NCBI RefSeq assembly: GCF_017726655.1
Contig: NZ_CP072309.1
Span: 613,501-677,500 of the forward strand
Length of the DNA stretch: 64,000 bases
DNA from: Agrobacterium tumefaciens
Lineage (GTDB): Bacteria; Pseudomonadota; Alphaproteobacteria; Rhizobiales; Rhizobiaceae
Direction: 5' to 3'
The translations under genes were made by a program, and so were the position numbers. Every line of letters starts with the position of its first letter. Position 1 is the first letter of the stretch. The notes beneath the pieces were generated by a model that saw only the letters and a list, made by a program, of their open reading frames with translations, was not told the DNA's origin and ran no database searches. Shown piece after piece: positions 51,852 through 61,070 of the stretch.

Positions 51852-52154
51852 AGTCCTCAGCCGGTTGCGGACACTTTAACACTGGCAGATTTGCATGTCT
51901 TTGCGCTGACATGAGCTTCTCTGGCGCGTCTAATTCCTCCTGCCCACCCCAACGATCCTGGATTTAGAGGTTTCGGAATTGGATCATTTAGCGCGCGACA
52001 GCCACGCTCGGCCGCCAGTGCGGCTGATCGCTGCAGGATCGTACGGTGGGAAGCTTTCCAGCAAGCATTTTATTTCCCGGTCCCATGTTCTCGCAATCTT
52101 GCCCTGTTTTTCTACCGCCGTCGCCAATGACGGCGCCGAAAGGAGACCAAGGAC
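51852..52154. other. Intergenic region
   Basis: About 300 bases. A minus-strand frame across it (ending 51984) reads EKQGKIARTWDREIKCLLESF-like sequence but has no good start and overlaps the next gene, so I do not call it. AAAGGAGACC just before 52155 is the ribosome site of the next gene. Confidence 0.5.
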
Positions 52155-52505
52155 ATGATAAGACACAGCCCGAGCAGTCGGCATAGAGCTATCTTGATCG
52201 CACTCGCCACGCTTCTGAGCGCTGGGATCACGGACACCGCATCCGCTATCGATTGGGGACGCGAAGCGCACCGGGAGGATAGTAGAACCTGCGAAAGTTT
52301 CGGCGCGGTTCACGGCAGGGAATACACAAGATGTATGATTGAACAGCAGCGCCGCCGCGACGATGCCTTACTCAATGCTTCCGAGCAGCAGCGCAACAAC
52401 GCCGAAGCTGCGCGCAACAATGTGGAGACCGTCCGCAGGATGCGCTGCAACCGTGAAGCAGAGCGGGCGCGCCAACGCGGGGAGCGGCCACAATGGTGCC
52501 GTTGA
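52155..52505 (+). CDS. Small exported Cys-containing protein
   Basis: A 116-residue protein with a signal peptide (AILIALATLLSAGITDTASA, about 12-31). The mature part is charged, with a long helical, Arg/Glu/Asn-rich stretch (IEQQRRRDDALLNASEQQRNN) and four Cys (RTCESFG, TRCMIEQ, MRCNREA and QWCR) that could form disulfides. It overlaps the start of the prolyl oligopeptidase gene by 13 bases. Unknown function; the coupling suggests a link to the peptidase. Confidence 0.75.
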   Translation: MIRHSPSSRHRAILIALATLLSAGITDTASAIDWGREAHREDSRTCESFGAVHGREYTRCMIEQQRRRDDALLNASEQQRNNAEAARNNVETVRRMRCNREAERARQRGERPQWCR

Positions 52506-54673
52506 TCTCCCGGCGACGCTTCGGCAAAGCAATCTGCGCGCTCGCTGTTATGGCGGGCACGCAGAGAACTGGTTCGGCGGCAGAAGACAAGGCGAGCGTT
52601 CCTTCGCCGCATCCTGATGCCAAACCGATCGTTTATCCCCAGACAAAGCGCGATACGGTCGTCGAGACGCAGTTCGGTGTGTCGGTGCCTGATCCTTATC
52701 GGTGGCTCGAGGGCGAGCCTCGCACCGACGCGGATGTCGCTTCCTGGATCGACACGCAGCGGCGCTTCACGACGCAGCATCTTTCCCACCTTCCTGCACG
52801 CGACGTGTTCCGCCGTTCGCTCGTCTCGACCTTTGACTATGAACGCGTCGGCATCCCGCAGAGGAGCGGGGGCCGCTATTTCTTTACGCGGAGAGCCGGG
52901 GGCCAGAACCAGCCCCTGCTGGTCATGCGTGATGCTGCCGGCCAAGAGCGCATTCTGCTTGATCCCGCGACATGGTCGACGGATGGCACCGTCGCGTTCG
53001 CGGAATGGAGAGCATCGCGGGACGGGAAACGCGTAGCTTATGCCGTTCAGGACGGTGGCAGCGACTGGCGCACCATCCGCGTCCTCGATGTGGCAACCGG
53101 CAAGGAGACGAGCGACGTTGTGCAATGGGCTCGCATGACGCAGATCGCATGGGCAAATGACGGATCGGGATTTTATTACTCGCGATACCCGGAGCCAAAG
53201 CCCGAAGTTTCGGACACCACCGGCCTTATCAACCATGCGATCTACTTCCATCGGATCGGTACGCCCCAGGCGGACGATACGCTGTTCTTCGCAACGCCGT
53301 CGAAACCCGCGAGGGTCAATTCCGCTGGGCTCACCCCCGACGGCCGTTACATGATCATCTATTCGACCGACGACCTGGTCCATGCAGATGTCTCGGTGGT
53401 CGACCTGGACCAGAGGGACCAATCACCTCGGACTTTGATTGAAAATTCGCCTGATCGGTGGTCTGTCATCGGCAATGTCGGGACAAAACTTCTGCTGAAG
53501 GCCACCAAGGGACCAGAGAGATCGAAGATCGTCAGCGTTGATCTCGCCAGTTCGGAGCCCGTCTTCATCGACGTCGTGCCCGAGCAGGACGCGCACTTGA
53601 CCGGCGCATACATCGTTGGAGATCGCATACTGGCGATCTATTTCGTCGATGTAAAATTCGAGATGCGTCGGCTCCGGCTCGATGGAAGTCCCGACGGTGT
53701 TGTGAAACTGCCCGGCATGGGTAGCGTGCACGCTGTTTCTGGCGAACCGGGCAATCGAGAAGCCTTCATCCTCTATGGGAGCTTCAACCAGGCCGAGACC
53801 GTCTACAAATACGACGTCGAGACCGGACAGCTGGTTGCCTGGGTAGAGCCCGCGATCGGCGCGGATCTGGCGTCGGTCACTGTCGAACAGCGCTTCTTCC
53901 ATTCAAAGGATGGCACGCGCGTGCCGATGTTCATCGCGCGCCGGAAGGACACGGTCGGCCCGGTCCCGAACCTTCTGACCGGCTACGGCGCATTTGGGCT
54001 CATGATGCCACCGGCTTATTCCGCGATGCTGACGCCATGGATATTGCAGGGCGGCGCGGTCGCTTTCCCCAACATACGTGGCGGCGGCGAATACGGCACG
54101 ACGTGGCACGAGGCAGGACGCGGCCTGAAGAAACAAAACGGCTTTGATGATATGATCGCCGCAGCCGAATATCTGCACGCGAGCAAGATTGCGCCGCCAA
54201 ATGGGATTGCGATCTACGGCGATTCCGCCGGCGGCTTGATGGTCGGTGCGGTCGTCAACCAGCGTCCGGACCTGTTTGGGGCGGCTCTGCCAAGCGTCGG
54301 CGTCATGGATATGCTGCGCTTCGACAGGTTCACCGGCGGCGCGTTATGGCTCGGCGAATACGGCAATCCTGCCCGCGAGGAGGACTTCCGCAATCTGCTG
54401 TCGTACTCGCCGTATCACAACGTCAAGCCGGGCAGGCACTATCCGGCGATCCTGGTAACGACGGGTGAAGCAGATAATCGCGTGGTGCCGACCCATAGCT
54501 TCAAATATATCGCCGCGCTGCAGGCCCTTGATCTCGGGCCGCGCCCACGGCTACTGCGGGTCGACACCGGGGCGGGCCACGGCATGGGCAAGCCGACGAC
54601 CAAGGTAATCGAGGAGGCAGCCGACATGCTGGCGTTTGCAGCTCATTGGACGGGTCTCGAAATAAGAAGGTAA
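52493..54673 (+). CDS. Tat-exported prolyl oligopeptidase (S9A)
   Basis: A 726-residue serine peptidase. The N-terminus LISRRRFGKAICALAVMAGTQRTGSAA is a Tat signal. Residues about 45-440 form the beta-propeller (start VSVPDPYRWLEGEPRTDADVASW), which limits substrates to short peptides. The catalytic domain has Ser in AIYGDSAGGLMVGAVVNQRPDLF (about 577; the usual GGSNGG is here GDSAGG), Asp in GEADNRVVPTHS and His in GAGHGMGKPTTK. It cleaves after proline or related residues in short peptides. Overlap with the small exported protein and position after a two-component system suggest joint regulation. Confidence 0.9.
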   Translation: MVPLISRRRFGKAICALAVMAGTQRTGSAAEDKASVPSPHPDAKPIVYPQTKRDTVVETQFGVSVPDPYRWLEGEPRTDADVASWIDTQRRFTTQHLSHLPARDVFRRSLVSTFDYERVGIPQRSGGRYFFTRRAGGQNQPLLVMRDAAGQERILLDPATWSTDGTVAFAEWRASRDGKRVAYAVQDGGSDWRTIRVLDVATGKETSDVVQWARMTQIAWANDGSGFYYSRYPEPKPEVSDTTGLINHAIYFHRIGTPQADDTLFFATPSKPARVNSAGLTPDGRYMIIYSTDDLVHADVSVVDLDQRDQSPRTLIENSPDRWSVIGNVGTKLLLKATKGPERSKIVSVDLASSEPVFIDVVPEQDAHLTGAYIVGDRILAIYFVDVKFEMRRLRLDGSPDGVVKLPGMGSVHAVSGEPGNREAFILYGSFNQAETVYKYDVETGQLVAWVEPAIGADLASVTVEQRFFHSKDGTRVPMFIARRKDTVGPVPNLLTGYGAFGLMMPPAYSAMLTPWILQGGAVAFPNIRGGGEYGTTWHEAGRGLKKQNGFDDMIAAAEYLHASKIAPPNGIAIYGDSAGGLMVGAVVNQRPDLFGAALPSVGVMDMLRFDRFTGGALWLGEYGNPAREEDFRNLLSYSPYHNVKPGRHYPAILVTTGEADNRVVPTHSFKYIAALQALDLGPRPRLLRVDTGAGHGMGKPTTKVIEEAADMLAFAAHWTGLEIRR

Positions 54674-55001
54674 GGACTGGCCCTAAGACAGCATTGATGT
54701 GTCCGCGCTTCCACGCCCCGGGGTAGAGCAATCAGCTACGGCAGCACGAGGTAGTTGTTCTTTCCTGCATCCTGTGCAAGCTGATCAGAGATCTGCGGTC
54801 CCTCGACATTTGCTTCGGGAACACGGCGGCTGACAAATGTCCGCTGAGGGTCCGATACGGCTAGCATCAAAAGTGCGAAGTCTACGTGCCCTCAACTGCT
54901 TCCGCCGCTTGCGGACATGCAATTTCAAAGGACGGGATTTTGGCTATCCGATTCTTGCCCCGAAGCGCCCCCAGGCAATCACGCTTGGGGGCTTCCAGAT
55001 C
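54674..55001. other. Intergenic region with a short coding-like frame and a hairpin
   Basis: On the minus strand, 54735-54867 encodes 43 residues from an ATG: DPQRTFVSRRVPEANVEG, then ISDQLAQDAGKNNYLVLP. This looks like the end of a real protein, but there is no ribosome site and a stop lies just upstream in frame. At 54962-54995 an imperfect stem (GAAGC-CCCCA type) follows the SDR stop and may terminate it. Nothing else is seen. Confidence 0.4.
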
Positions 55002-55748
55002 CTAAATCTGCGCTGCGCCACCGTCAGCAAAGACTTCGCCGCCGGTCATGAAGCTGCTATCTTCTGAAGCAAGAAAGAGGGCGACAGCCGCAATCTCTTC
55101 GGGATTTGCAACCCGGCCGAGCGGAATCTGTGCCGCTAGACCTTGAAGCAGCGCAGACTCCTCTGCAGGTGTTACCAGACCCTTCAGACCAGGTGTCTCC
55201 GTGGCGCCGGGCGATAGCACATTAACCCGGATACCCGACCCCTTAAGATCTAAGGCCCAGCTGCGGGCAAAGTTGCGGATTGCTGCCTTTGTGGCGCTGT
55301 AGACGCTGAACGCTGCAGTTCCCATAGAGCCGGTTGTCGATCCGGTTAAGATGATCGATCCGCCCCTCTGCATAAGCGGAAGTGCTTTCTGCACGGTGAA
55401 CAACGTCCCTTTGACGTTGACGTTGAATGTCTGATCGAAAGACGCCTCGTCGATCGCTCCGAGCGGGGCGAATGTGCCTAAACCTGCATTCGCGAAGAGG
55501 ATGTCAATTCGCCCGCTCTTCTCCCGCACCGTTTCGAACAACCGATCGAGATCGTCCAGCCGCGACACATCGCCCTGTACAGCCGTCACTCCACCACCAA
55601 TAGCTTCAACCGCCCTGTCGAGTTCCTCTTGACGGCGGCCGGTGATGAATACTTCGGCGCCCTCTGCAACGAACCGCTTCGCTGTCGCCAGACCGATCCC
55701 ACTGTTTCCGCCTGTGATGACGGCAATATTGCCTTGAAGTCTGCCCAT
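55002..55748 (-). CDS. Short-chain dehydrogenase/reductase
   Basis: A 248-residue classical [19 protein letters not shown] (about 12-27) for cofactor binding with ITGRRQEEL suggesting [13 protein letters not shown], and [17 protein letters not shown] with catalytic Tyr/Lys. Start at ATG 55748 with AAAGG; the TTG one codon earlier is less likely. Divergent from an HxlR regulator with 91 bases between starts, a layout seen for quinone- or aldehyde-responsive reductases. Confidence 0.9.
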   Translation of the reverse strand: MGRLQGNIAVITGGNSGIGLATAKRFVAEGAEVFITGRRQEELDRAVEAIGGGVTAVQGDVSRLDDLDRLFETVREKSGRIDILFANAGLGTFAPLGAIDEASFDQTFNVNVKGTLFTVQKALPLMQRGGSIILTGSTTGSMGTAAFSVYSATKAAIRNFARSWALDLKGSGIRVNVLSPGATETPGLKGLVTPAEESALLQGLAAQIPLGRVANPEEIAAVALFLASEDSSFMTGGEVFADGGAAQI

Positions 55749-55839
55749 CAAAGTTACCTTTCATAATGTCGTATGAAAACAAGATAGACATCCGCTTTCA
55801 ATGTTGCGAGTATGCACCTTTTGGTAAGTAGGGAATTTC

Positions 55840-56184
55840 ATGATGGTTACGTCCAATTTCGTCTGCGGGCTCGACGCCTCACTCGCTGTCATCGGCGGAA
55901 AATGGAAGCCGTTGATCCTGTTTCACCTCGCTCACGAAGCTCGACGTTACGGCGACCTCAGGCGCGCTGTCGGTAACGTCAGCGACAAGATGCTCATCCA
56001 GCAGCTTAAAGAACTAGAGGCCGACGGGATTGTTGATCGGCACAACTTCAAGGAAATCCCCCCGAAAGTGGAATACTCACTTACACCGTTCGGCGAGACG
56101 CTCGCCGAGGCGCTGAAGCCACTTTGTGCCTGGGGAACGCAGCACATGACGGAGGTTGAGGCACTGATGTGGCGTCGAACCTGA
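55840..56184 (+). CDS. HxlR-family regulator
   Basis: A 114-residue winged-helix protein: CGLDASLAVIGGKWKPLILFHL, RRYGDLRRAVGNVSDKMLIQQLKELEADGIVDR and PPKVEYSLTPFGETL are signature parts. A single Cys near the N-terminus (residue 9) is at the position where YodB/HypR-like members sense quinones or disulfide stress. It probably controls the divergent SDR gene. Confidence 0.9.
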   Translation: MMVTSNFVCGLDASLAVIGGKWKPLILFHLAHEARRYGDLRRAVGNVSDKMLIQQLKELEADGIVDRHNFKEIPPKVEYSLTPFGETLAEALKPLCAWGTQHMTEVEALMWRRT

Positions 56185-56395
56185 GGTGTTGGAGCTCGGC
56201 GACCGATGCGGCGCAGTTTGCGCTTAATGGTTGATCTGGTCGTGGAACAGATCAAACGTGGAATCGATCTACATGGCAACTCAAGGCTTAGAGGCAGAGG
56301 ATTGGGAGACGCGTCTGCCGCCAACGTTGAAAATCCAATGTGCCCATCGGCGTCAGATGTTGACTCGAAAGTCGTAAAGCTTACCTGATCAGCGT

Positions 56396-56510
56396 TTGCG
56401 TTGTCAGATTGATCGAGAGGCCGTCTTCGCCTTTATCGAGGCGGACAATCCCTTAGCTGCCAGCCGAATTTTCTCCCACGCAAGCGGTTCCGTGGCAGGT
56501 TTTTCTTTGT
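56396..56510 (+). pseudogene. Fragment resembling a ParE-type toxin
   Basis: The frame reads REAVFAFIEADNPLAASRIF and then SHASGSVAGF, which matches the first helices of RelE/ParE toxins (DL..I..YI.ADNP.AA.R). The normal N-terminal strand and the C-terminal strands with catalytic or gyrase-binding residues are not found in this or nearby frames, and no antitoxin is seen. The rest of 56185-56613 shows no gene. Confidence 0.4.
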
Positions 56511-56613
56511 GGCTCCTGTTCGCAATGGAATGCGCAGCAATCCGGAATTCCTCTAAGCCAAATATTCCCGGTTCGATCCAAGGCAGCTTAAGAGCCCTGA
56601 CAGTTATAGTGAC

Positions 56614-57126
56614 CTACTCGACGAGCGGCACGGTAGCTTGGCTTGCCCAAGGGCCGCCAAGATACCGCCAAAGATCGAGCCCCACGATCTTGATGTCGTG
56701 CGGACAAAAACTGTCGGTAAGTTCACGATGAAGCCTGTTTGCTTGGGCAACGGGGGCTTTGTTTTGAACCGTAATATGCGGCCGCCAGGTCCGCATGTCC
56801 TGCAACCCCAACCAATGAACAAAATCAGCGCGCAGGGCATTGCGAATCGCGTTCAGGTCAGGACTGTCAATCGCGAAAGCAACACCGGCCCCTAGATGAC
56901 GGATGCCGCTAATGCGGGCGGAAATCGCGCGCGTCTTCTTCGCAACGGACTGAAGGCTTTCTACGATCGTCTCGACATGTTCGCCCGGCAGCCGATGAAA
57001 CATCGTCAGATGCGCCCGTAAAAAATTCCTCTCTGGCGGAAAATGTTTCTGGCGAAGCAGATCGAATGGAACAAGGTCATGCTCCGCAATCCGGGCTGTG
57101 AGTATCATTGGATGGCATGTCTTCAT
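56614..57126 (-). CDS. 2'-5' RNA ligase-like 2H phosphoesterase
   Basis: A 170-residue protein with two HxT motifs: AHLTMFHRL (about 39-47) and PHITVQNKA (about 116-124). This is the mark of 2H phosphoesterases such as ThpR/LigT, which open cyclic phosphodiesters or join RNA ends. An in-frame ATG six codons later is an alternative start. It stands alone; the biological substrate is unknown. No gene is seen in 57127-57368. Confidence 0.85.
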   Translation of the reverse strand: MKTCHPMILTARIAEHDLVPFDLLRQKHFPPERNFLRAHLTMFHRLPGEHVETIVESLQSVAKKTRAISARISGIRHLGAGVAFAIDSPDLNAIRNALRADFVHWLGLQDMRTWRPHITVQNKAPVAQANRLHRELTDSFCPHDIKIVGLDLWRYLGGPWASQATVPLVE

Positions 57127-57368
57127 ATCGGCGGCCCGGCCTCGTCAGGAAAAGCGGAATCTGTCAGAAAGGCATCTGCTGGGTGGGGACGGCTGTAGTG
57201 GATTGCTCAGTTTCTCCTCTCCGCAAAGCTCCGTCTGGACGCTGAAGCAAATATCCGCGTCGCGGTCGCTCGGCGCAACCGCCTGCGTTCACAGACACCC
57301 CCCTTTCCGGGCGTTGATGAAACAACGTGACGTCGCCACTGCGACATCGAAGGCTACTGACGGGTGAG

Positions 57369-57402
57369 GCTTCCCGCAACCACTTTGGCAGTTGCGGGAA
57401 GC
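57369..57402. terminator. Strong 12-bp hairpin after the exported hydrolase gene
   Basis: GCTTCCCGCAAC pairs perfectly with GTTGCGGGAAGC over a ten-base loop, 11 bases from the hydrolase stop. There is no T-run, so it may end transcription with help or protect the mRNA 3' end. Confidence 0.7.
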
Positions 57403-57412
57403 AAGCGGCGTT

Positions 57413-58384
57413 TCACTTGGCGATATTGCGGTCGAGGAAGCTCCGGATCAATGGCGCCATCTCATCCAGTTTGTCTTCAAGCGCAAAATGTCCCGTGTCG
57501 ATCAGATGGAACTCAGCCTCGGGAAGATCGCGCAGATAGGGATGCGCGCCTTCTTCCGGGAAGATCTGGTCGTTCTTGCCCCAGACGACCAGCGTCGGCG
57601 GCTTGCGGTCGCGGAAGAAGGCCTGAATCTGCGGATAAAGAGTCAGGTTGGTGCGGTAGTCGTAGAACAGGTCGAGCTGTATATCCTTGTTGCCAGGCCG
57701 ATCGAGCAAAGCCTGGTCGTGGACCCAGTTGTCGGGGCTGATGCGGGTCAGGTCCCTGACGCCATCGGTATACTGGAACTTGGTCGTTGCAGGCGCGACA
57801 AGCACGTCGAGCGCTTCGCGATCCTTCTTCGCGCCCGACGTCCAGTAGGCGCGGATCGGGTTCCAGAAATCACGAATGCCTTCATCATAGGCATTGCCGT
57901 TCTGGACGATCAGGCCGGTGACGCGGTCGGGATACTTGAGCGCCAGCCGGTAGCCGACAGGTGCACCGTAATCCATCACATACATCGAATATTTGGTAGC
58001 ACCGAGCTTGGTCAGCAGCGTATCGACGATATCGGCATAGTGGCCGAAGGAATATTCGAATTTTGTGTGATCAGGCGCATCGCTCTGGCCGAAGCCCGGA
58101 TAGTCAGGGGCGATTACGCGGTAGCGATCTGCGAGCAACGGGATCAGGTTGCGAAACATGTGGGACGATGTCGGAAAGCCGTGAAGCAGAACGACGACGG
58201 GGCCGTCTGCGGGGCCGGCTTCGCGATAGAAAACGTTGACGCCATCGATCTTCATGGAGCGATTATGGATCGTTGCAGGCGCCTGGTGCGTGGCGGCGGG
58301 TGTTTCGACGAAGGCTATCGTGGCTGGAGCGGAAGCAAAGATGCTGGCGGATGCGAGAAGCAGTACGGCGAGAGTACGAGACAT
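57413..58384 (-). CDS. Exported alpha/beta hydrolase with Asp nucleophile (epoxide hydrolase/haloalkane dehalogenase type)
   Basis: A 323-residue protein with signal peptide [20 protein letters not shown]. The oxyanion motif is [16 protein letters not shown]; the nucleophile elbow [15 protein letters not shown] has Asp where esterases have Ser, as in epoxide hydrolases and haloalkane dehalogenases. The acid is in [19 protein letters not shown] and the His in [11 protein letters not shown]. Export to the periplasm is uncommon for this class. No regulator is adjacent except the LysR gene 184 bases upstream in the same orientation. Confidence 0.88.
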   Translation of the reverse strand: MSRTLAVLLLASASIFASAPATIAFVETPAATHQAPATIHNRSMKIDGVNVFYREAGPADGPVVVLLHGFPTSSHMFRNLIPLLADRYRVIAPDYPGFGQSDAPDHTKFEYSFGHYADIVDTLLTKLGATKYSMYVMDYGAPVGYRLALKYPDRVTGLIVQNGNAYDEGIRDFWNPIRAYWTSGAKKDREALDVLVAPATTKFQYTDGVRDLTRISPDNWVHDQALLDRPGNKDIQLDLFYDYRTNLTLYPQIQAFFRDRKPPTLVVWGKNDQIFPEEGAHPYLRDLPEAEFHLIDTGHFALEDKLDEMAPLIRSFLDRNIAK

Positions 58385-58567
58385 TTCGGTTCTCCTCAGG
58401 AGTGGTTGCGGGCGGCTTCTTGCCTGCGACCACCATCGCTCTTTCTGCCTGGAGGGAGAATGTCCATATTAGACAAGGGATTATTGCATCTGACGATATG
58501 AGTGTGACGGAATGATCGTGCCAAGAGCGACTTGATTGCCCACTATTTGAGCCTTGAAAGCCAAATA

Positions 58568-59458
58568 TCAATTCAAAAGCCGGTTCTCGCGTAGTCTGTT
58601 TGCAGCCATATCGACGAAGGCGCGGACCTTTGCTGGAGCATGCCGTCCTTCAGGATGGAGTATATGAATTGGCAAAGCGGGTTCCTCGAACTCGCTGAGA
58701 ACGATCTGCAGTTCTCCAGCGACGAGGGCTGGACCGATCTGATAGTTGAGAACCCTGGTCAGACCCCATCCCTCACGCGCGGACTGTATCGCTGCTTCGT
58801 TGGTATTGCATTGCAGAGCCGCATCCACGGATACGCGCAGATCGTTGCCAAACTTCCATTCCGGTGAGGCCCAGGCGGCGGTTGATGCAGCGATGCGGTG
58901 GTCTTTGAGATCGTCTGGCGATTTCGGAACGCCGTAGCGCTCGAAATATTTCGGCGAACCGCACATGACGCGACGCACACTGCCTACCTTGACGGCAGAG
59001 AGATTTGAATCCGGGAGATGGCCGATACGCACAGCGACATCGATCCCTTCCTCCACGATGTTGACCGGTCGATCGATGAACAGCGTCTTTGCTTTCATCG
59101 TCGAATAGGTGTCGAGGTACTCCGTCACGATCGGAAGGACGAACATTTGTCCGAAGAGCGCTGACGCGGTTATAAATAGAGTTCCTGCCGGCGTCGCGTA
59201 GGAACCGCCAGCAGCCGCCTCTGCTTCGGCGATATCGGCAAGGATCCGGCGGCAGTCTTCAAAATAACGAACGCCAGCTTCGGTCATCTTCACCGAGCGG
59301 GTGGTTCGCACCAGGAGGCGCGCGCCAATCAGGTCTTCGAGCGAGGCAACGGCACGTGTGACAGCCGGTGCGCTCATGAACATCTGGCGTGCGGTATCCG
59401 CGAAACTTTCGGTTTCGGCGACCTTTACAAAGATCCTCATTGCCTGCCACCGATCCAT
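58568..59458 (-). CDS. LysR-family regulator
   Basis: A 296-residue LysR protein: MRIFVKVAETESFADTARQMFMSAPAVTRAVASLEDLIG forms the helix-turn-helix, and the effector domain has LFITASALFGQMFVLPIVTEYL and GIDVAVRIGHLPDSNL. Start at ATG 59458; the frame continues to a TTG four codons upstream. It follows the redox gene set on the same strand (59531-63800) and may be its regulator, or that of the exported hydrolase downstream. Confidence 0.87.
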   Translation of the reverse strand: MDRWQAMRIFVKVAETESFADTARQMFMSAPAVTRAVASLEDLIGARLLVRTTRSVKMTEAGVRYFEDCRRILADIAEAEAAAGGSYATPAGTLFITASALFGQMFVLPIVTEYLDTYSTMKAKTLFIDRPVNIVEEGIDVAVRIGHLPDSNLSAVKVGSVRRVMCGSPKYFERYGVPKSPDDLKDHRIAASTAAWASPEWKFGNDLRVSVDAALQCNTNEAAIQSAREGWGLTRVLNYQIGPALVAGELQIVLSEFEEPALPIHILHPEGRHAPAKVRAFVDMAANRLRENRLLN

Positions 59459-59530
59459 CCGCGTCCCCAATCACGTTTGTTTCCAGCACCTTAAGTGCTC
59501 GGGACCGAAGCCTCAAGAGGCAACTGAGGT

Positions 59531-59836
59531 TCAGGCGGTCTGCGCACGAAGAGAAAGTGCGAGGCATTCTATTTCCTCGCAGGTTTCCTCGGAAATGCCA
59601 GCGCGTATTGCGCGCTGGCGCGTTTCGCGACAGGCATCCAGAGCAAGTGACACAGCGATCGACGTATGGAAGTCGAAGCTTGAACCGCGCCTTGCCACGT
59701 CCATCTCGGCGCCGGTCATGCCAAGGGCACGGCCGGCTTCTTCCTGTTTTGCGAGCAGAGGCCTGCTCGCATTGTACCCCGTGTGGGCCAGCTCTATCGA
59801 AAGCCTTACGCGAGGATCGATTGGCGACCCACCCAT
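59531..59836 (-). CDS. Small helical protein, CMD/AhpD-like
   Basis: A 101-residue helical protein starting MGGSPIDPRVRLSIELAHTG. RALGMTGAEMDVARRGSSFD and ACRETRQRAIRAGISEETCEEIECLALSLRA resemble the helices of carboxymuconolactone decarboxylase-like proteins, but the CxxC redox motif is not there. GAGGAG precedes the ATG at 59836. Its start lies 26 bases after the DUF1348 stop, so it is in the same operon. Assignment is weak. Confidence 0.55.
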   Translation of the reverse strand: MGGSPIDPRVRLSIELAHTGYNASRPLLAKQEEAGRALGMTGAEMDVARRGSSFDFHTSIAVSLALDACRETRQRAIRAGISEETCEEIECLALSLRAQTA

Positions 59837-59861
59837 TGTTTCATCTCCTCGGGTTAAGGTC

Positions 59862-60326
59862 TTAGAAGCCGAAGTCGCTGAGGCCCGGATGGTCGTCGGG
59901 CCGACGGCCCAGCGGCCAACGAAACTTTCGGTCTGCTTCGGCAATCGGGTGTTCGTTGATGCTGGCATGACGTTCCCGCATCAGGCCATCCTCGGCAAAT
60001 TCCCAGTTCTCGTTGCCATAGGCGCGGAACCACTGGCCGCTGTCATCGCGATATTCATAGGCATACCGGACGGCGATACGATTGCCGGTGAAAGCCCAGA
60101 GTTCCTTGATGAGGCGATAGTCGAGCTCCTTGTTCCACTTGCGGGTCAGGAAGGCCTCCGCCTCGGCGCGGTTCTTTGCGAACTCGGCGCGGTTGCGCCA
60201 GCGCGTATCGAGCGTGTAGGCAAGTGCTACCTTTGCAGCATCGCGACTATTCCAGCCATCTTCGGCAAGGCGGACCTTTTCGATGGCGCTCTCTCTGGTG
60301 AATGGGGGAAGCGGGGGACGGGACAT
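59862..60326 (-). CDS. DUF1348 (NTF2/SnoaL-like) protein
   Basis: A 154-residue protein of the DUF1348 family: [79 protein letters not shown] and [20 protein letters not shown]. The cone-shaped NTF2 fold often serves as a small-molecule isomerase or hydrolase; this family has no known activity. Start at 60326 with AGAGGAA. Follows the AhpD-like gene by 71 bases. Confidence 0.88.
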   Translation of the reverse strand: MSRPPLPPFTRESAIEKVRLAEDGWNSRDAAKVALAYTLDTRWRNRAEFAKNRAEAEAFLTRKWNKELDYRLIKELWAFTGNRIAVRYAYEYRDDSGQWFRAYGNENWEFAEDGLMRERHASINEHPIAEADRKFRWPLGRRPDDHPGLSDFGF

Positions 60327-60397
60327 GAAAAGTTCCTCTGAGGTTGATGGTCGTGGGGCGAGAGGCGGTACGTCCAGCACCGCCTCCAGGCCAAGCA

Positions 60398-60946
60398 TTA
60401 CGCAGCTGCGCGATCGATGCGGGGAAAGTCGATCTCTGTGTCGAGGGCCTCATTCACATAGTTCGTGAAGGTGTTGAGTGCGACATGGGCGATGATCTCG
60501 ACGATTTCCGCGTCGCTGTTGCCGGCATCGCGAACCTTGGCGATTTCCGCTGGCGCGACGGAACCACGAGCCACCGTCAGTGCCCGGGTAAATTCCACTG
60601 CGGCGGCTGCCTTGGGATCGTTCGAGGTGCCGCGGCGGTTGGCGGCAATCTCGCTTGCGTCGAGCTTGGCGAGTTTCGTGCCGGTGAAGGTGTGGGCGGA
60701 CAGGCAGTAGTCACAGCCGTTGGCTTCAGCCATCGCAAGCGCGATGCGTTCGCGCGTGGCAGGCTGGAGCTTGCCCTTACCGAGTGCGCCCTGAAGCGAG
60801 GTCAAGCCCGTCAATGCGGCAGGACTGTTGGAAACCAGCCGAAAAATGTTCGGAACGGATCCGATCTGCTTCTGGATGGTCTCGAGGATCGGGCGAGAGG
60901 CTTCCGGAGCGTCTACGATGGTGACCGGGGTAGGAATGCGTGACAT
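60398..60946 (-). CDS. AhpD-family alkylhydroperoxidase-like protein
   Basis: A 182-residue all-helical protein of the CMD/AhpD superfamily. The active motif [13 protein letters not shown] (about 85-97) has CxxC followed by His, the peroxidase centre. [24 protein letters not shown] is typical of the peroxidase-related subgroup, and [22 protein letters not shown] ends the domain. It probably removes peroxides. AGGAGA precedes the ATG at 60946. It lies 124 bases after the fused flavoprotein gene. Confidence 0.9.
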   Translation of the reverse strand: MSRIPTPVTIVDAPEASRPILETIQKQIGSVPNIFRLVSNSPAALTGLTSLQGALGKGKLQPATRERIALAMAEANGCDYCLSAHTFTGTKLAKLDASEIAANRRGTSNDPKAAAAVEFTRALTVARGSVAPAEIAKVRDAGNSDAEIVEIIAHVALNTFTNYVNEALDTEIDFPRIDRAAA

Positions 60947-61070
60947 TGTATTCTCCTTTTCGGTTGAGAGAGACGTTGCTCTCTTCAGATTGAATATGAT
61001 CCAGCGGAACTGATCGCTGAAGATCGAAAGGGGACAAGGGACTGTTACGCTGAACGCAGCAATCACCCCC

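Noticed and set aside
51984..52313. 109-residue minus-strand frame before the exported Cys protein
   Set aside because: It overlaps the signal peptide of a better supported gene and has no ribosome site, although its end looks somewhat protein-like.
56206..56388. 60-residue plus-strand frame after hxlR
   Set aside because: No ribosome site, no domain, and not convincing as an antitoxin for the ParE-like fragment.
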